A stretch of DNA of 64,000 nucleotides from Lepus europaeus (Eukaryota > Chordata > Mammalia > Lagomorpha > Leporidae). Below, one piece after another: positions 62,901 through 64,000 of this stretch (position 1 is the first letter of the stretch; every line of letters starts with the position of its first letter). The DNA is taken from contig NC_084831.1 of the NCBI RefSeq assembly GCF_033115175.1, positions 10,512,540 through 10,576,539 of the forward strand, read 5' to 3'. The notes beneath the pieces are model-generated. The model saw only the letters and a list, made by a program, of their open reading frames with translations, was not told the DNA's origin and made no database searches. Made by a program: the position numbers and the translations under genes.

Positions 62901-64000
62901 AAAAATAGAAATGAGAGCTTCTCAGTATATGGGTGATTTATAGAATCATGATAGTCTGTATTTGCTTTCTGTGATTTCTAAGCCACATACAGAAAAGCCC
63001 TCTGTCTGAGCCTTCCTGTTATTGTTTAGATCATTTCTTTTGTTGCTTCATTTCCTAACAGATTCTTTCCAACGAAGAAAAGCGGTCGCATTACGATCAC
63101 TATGGAGATGCCGGAGAGAACCAGGGCTACCAGAAGCAGCAGCAGCGAGAACACCGCTTCCGGCACTTCCACGACAACTTCTATTTTGACGAATCATTCT
63201 TTCACTTCCCTTTCAATTCCGAGCGGCGGGACTCGGTTGATGAGAAATACTTGCTGCACTTTTCCCATTACGTGAACGAAGTCGTTCCCGACAGCTTCAA
63301 GAAACCCTACCTCATTAAGATCACCTCCGACTGGTGCTTCAGCTGCATCCACATTGAGCCTGTGTGGAAAGAAGTGGTTCAGGAGCTGGAAGCGTTGGGT
63401 AAGAGTTGTCCTGATTGGAGGCTGTTTGCCTAGGAGAAGGTGACTTTCATAGGTCCCGAACTTCGTGGGATGCGAGGGAGGGGAGCAGCCAGGTTCATGG
63501 TCGTTGGTATCCTCCAGAAGCACATTTTCAGAAAGGGGGAATATAGAAGCCACTTTTCATTTTGCGTTACTGATTTGAAGCTTTGTACGTGAGAGTACTT
63601 CAAAAAGTTCATGGCGAGCATTTGGCCTAGTGGCTGAGACTCCCGCATCCCACAGCGCAGGACCCGGTTCAGTACCTGGCTTTGCTTCCGACTCCAGCTT
63701 CCTGCCCATGCAGACTCTGGGAGACAGCAGTGATGGCTCGAACAGTTGGGTTCCTGCCACCCGTGTGGAGCACCCGGATGGAGGTCCTGGCTCCCAGCTC
63801 CAGCCTACGCCCAACCCCAGTCACTGCAGGCATTTGGGGCGTTCTGTCTTTCTGCCTCTCAAATAAGTAAATTTAAAATTTTTTAAATTAATTAATCAAA
63901 AGTTCATGGAAAATTAAATGAAAAGATAGATTTTATTTTGTTTTAGATTTATTATTTTTATTGGAAAGAGAGAGAGAGATCTTCCATTTGCTGGTTTACC
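56795..64000 (+). CDS. DNAJC16: DnaJ homolog subfamily C member 16, coding exons 2-4 (3' partial)
   Basis: ER-located type III J-domain protein with a thioredoxin-like region; the human protein is about 782 aa and has been linked to autophagosome size. The window holds 190 codons in exons 56795-56961, 60901-60967 and 63062-63398; the rest is downstream. Residues 9-25 are hydrophobic (signal peptide or anchor). The J domain runs from about 29 to 93 with the HPD triad at 57-59, whose preceding Trp codon is split by intron 2. A short Q-rich and aromatic stretch (QKQQQREHRF) follows. The thioredoxin-like region contains CFSC at 170-173 (SDWCFSCIHIEP), an active-site-like CxxC. The ATG context agaaATGG and the human MEV start support this initiation codon. 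Splice phases agree at both joins. It is nearly identical to human and undamaged here. Confidence 0.95.
56962..60900 (+). other. DNAJC16: DNAJC16 intron 2
   Basis: 3.9 kb. Apart from one SINE (57834-58155) and a reverse MIR-like piece near 57690-57755, I see no repeat I can name and no coding signal. Confidence 0.65.
57834..58155 (-). mobile_element. C-type SINE in DNAJC16 intron 2
   Basis: Reverse copy from 'aggattgattgattgatttg' to 'catagccccggcccc'. Confidence 0.9.
60901..60967 (+). CDS. DNAJC16: DNAJC16 exon 3
   Basis: 67 nt completing Trp and encoding HPDKNKDPGAEDKF and QISKAYE, the HPD core of the J domain. Acceptor ttgtgtttcag, donor gtatcg. Confidence 0.95.
61048..61080 (-). mobile_element. 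SINE tail fragment
   Basis: Only 'ttaagatttatttatttgtt' and 'tgaaaggtagagta', the reverse tail of a SINE cut off by the next copy. Confidence 0.65.
61081..61397 (+). mobile_element. C-type SINE in DNAJC16 intron 3
   Basis: Head 'gaggccagcgctatggcaca', body with 'gggagacctggaggaagctc', few CT repeats, A14 tail. It begins 113 nt after the exon 3 donor. Confidence 0.9.
61398..62124 (+). other. DNAJC16: DNAJC16 intron 3, unassigned stretch
   Basis: AT-rich, without a feature I can name. Confidence 0.6.
62141..62556 (+). mobile_element. C-type SINE with internally duplicated 3' half
   Basis: Normal to 'ctctctctgtgtaact', then the second half ('ggctcctggctttggatcag' to the tail) is present again. 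The segment 'agctctctgctgtggcctgg' is also doubled at about 62240-62282. 5' duplication gaaatgagagcttctc at 62125-62140. Confidence 0.9.
62572..62900 (+). mobile_element. 'caacaggctaatcc'-subfamily SINE inserted at the 3' flank of the previous SINE
   Basis: Complete copy. aaaatagaaatgag lies at 62558-62571 and 62901-62914, and the older element's 3' duplication continues after it to 62922. Confidence 0.93.
63062..63398 (+). CDS. DNAJC16: DNAJC16 exon 4
   Basis: 112 codons plus one base: ILSNEEKRSHYDHYGDAGEN, the Q-rich stretch, then HFSHYVNEVVPDSFKKPYL and WCFSC. Acceptor tttcctaacag, donor gtaaga in phase 1. Confidence 0.95.
63615..63896 (+). mobile_element. Old SINE with TSD in DNAJC16 intron 4
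   Basis: 'cgagcatttggcctagtggc' head, no CT run, tail 'ctctcaaataagtaaattta'. Flanking aaaagttcatgg on both sides. Confidence 0.82.
63945..64000 (-). mobile_element. SINE running off the window end
   Basis: Reverse tail 'ttagatttattatttttatt' and the GA run, then 'ccatttgctggtttacc'; cut by the window. Confidence 0.8.

Overview
This is a mammalian nuclear genomic window. About fifty copies of tRNA-derived C-type SINEs, with their long CT-rich tails ending in AAATAAATAAAT, point to a lagomorph, most likely European rabbit (Oryctolagus cuniculus). The gene order CTRC, CELA2A, CASP9, DNAJC16 is the same as on human chromosome 1p36.21. All coding calls rest on spliced exons with GT/AG boundaries and matching phases, compared with human and mouse proteins from memory. 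No search was run.

Layout: 1-5440 carries CTRC (chymotrypsin C, + strand), exons 2 to 8; exon 1 lies upstream of the window. 5440-17050 is intergenic and filled with SINEs, MIR and MER20 fossils. 17102-27950 is a complete CELA2A-type pancreatic elastase 2 gene (+, 8 exons, 269 aa) with a TATA-like box and a poly(A) signal. 29002-50238 is the complete coding part of CASP9 (caspase-9, - strand, 9 exons, 441 aa), convergent with CELA2A. 50335-51530 is a GC-rich minisatellite just upstream of the CASP9 start codon. 54180-55140 is a second CpG-rich block, presumably the DNAJC16 promoter and non-coding exon 1. 56777-64000 holds the first three coding exons of DNAJC16 (+), which continues past the window end.

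Function: CTRC and CELA2A are secreted digestive serine proteases of pancreatic acinar cells with identical exon architecture. CASP9 is the initiator caspase activated on the Apaf-1 apoptosome. DNAJC16 is an ER J-domain protein with a thioredoxin-like fold. There is no operon or new multi-gene system here.

The most notable observations are these. The CASP9 exon 2/exon 7 junction would create a TAG stop if exons 3-6 were skipped, the event that makes human caspase-9b. The CARD-to-protease linker is 25 residues longer than in human. A roughly 1.2 kb minisatellite abuts the CASP9 start. CTRC has lost the sequon corresponding to human Asn52. Several retroelements are nested, with target-site duplications that allow the insertion order to be read.
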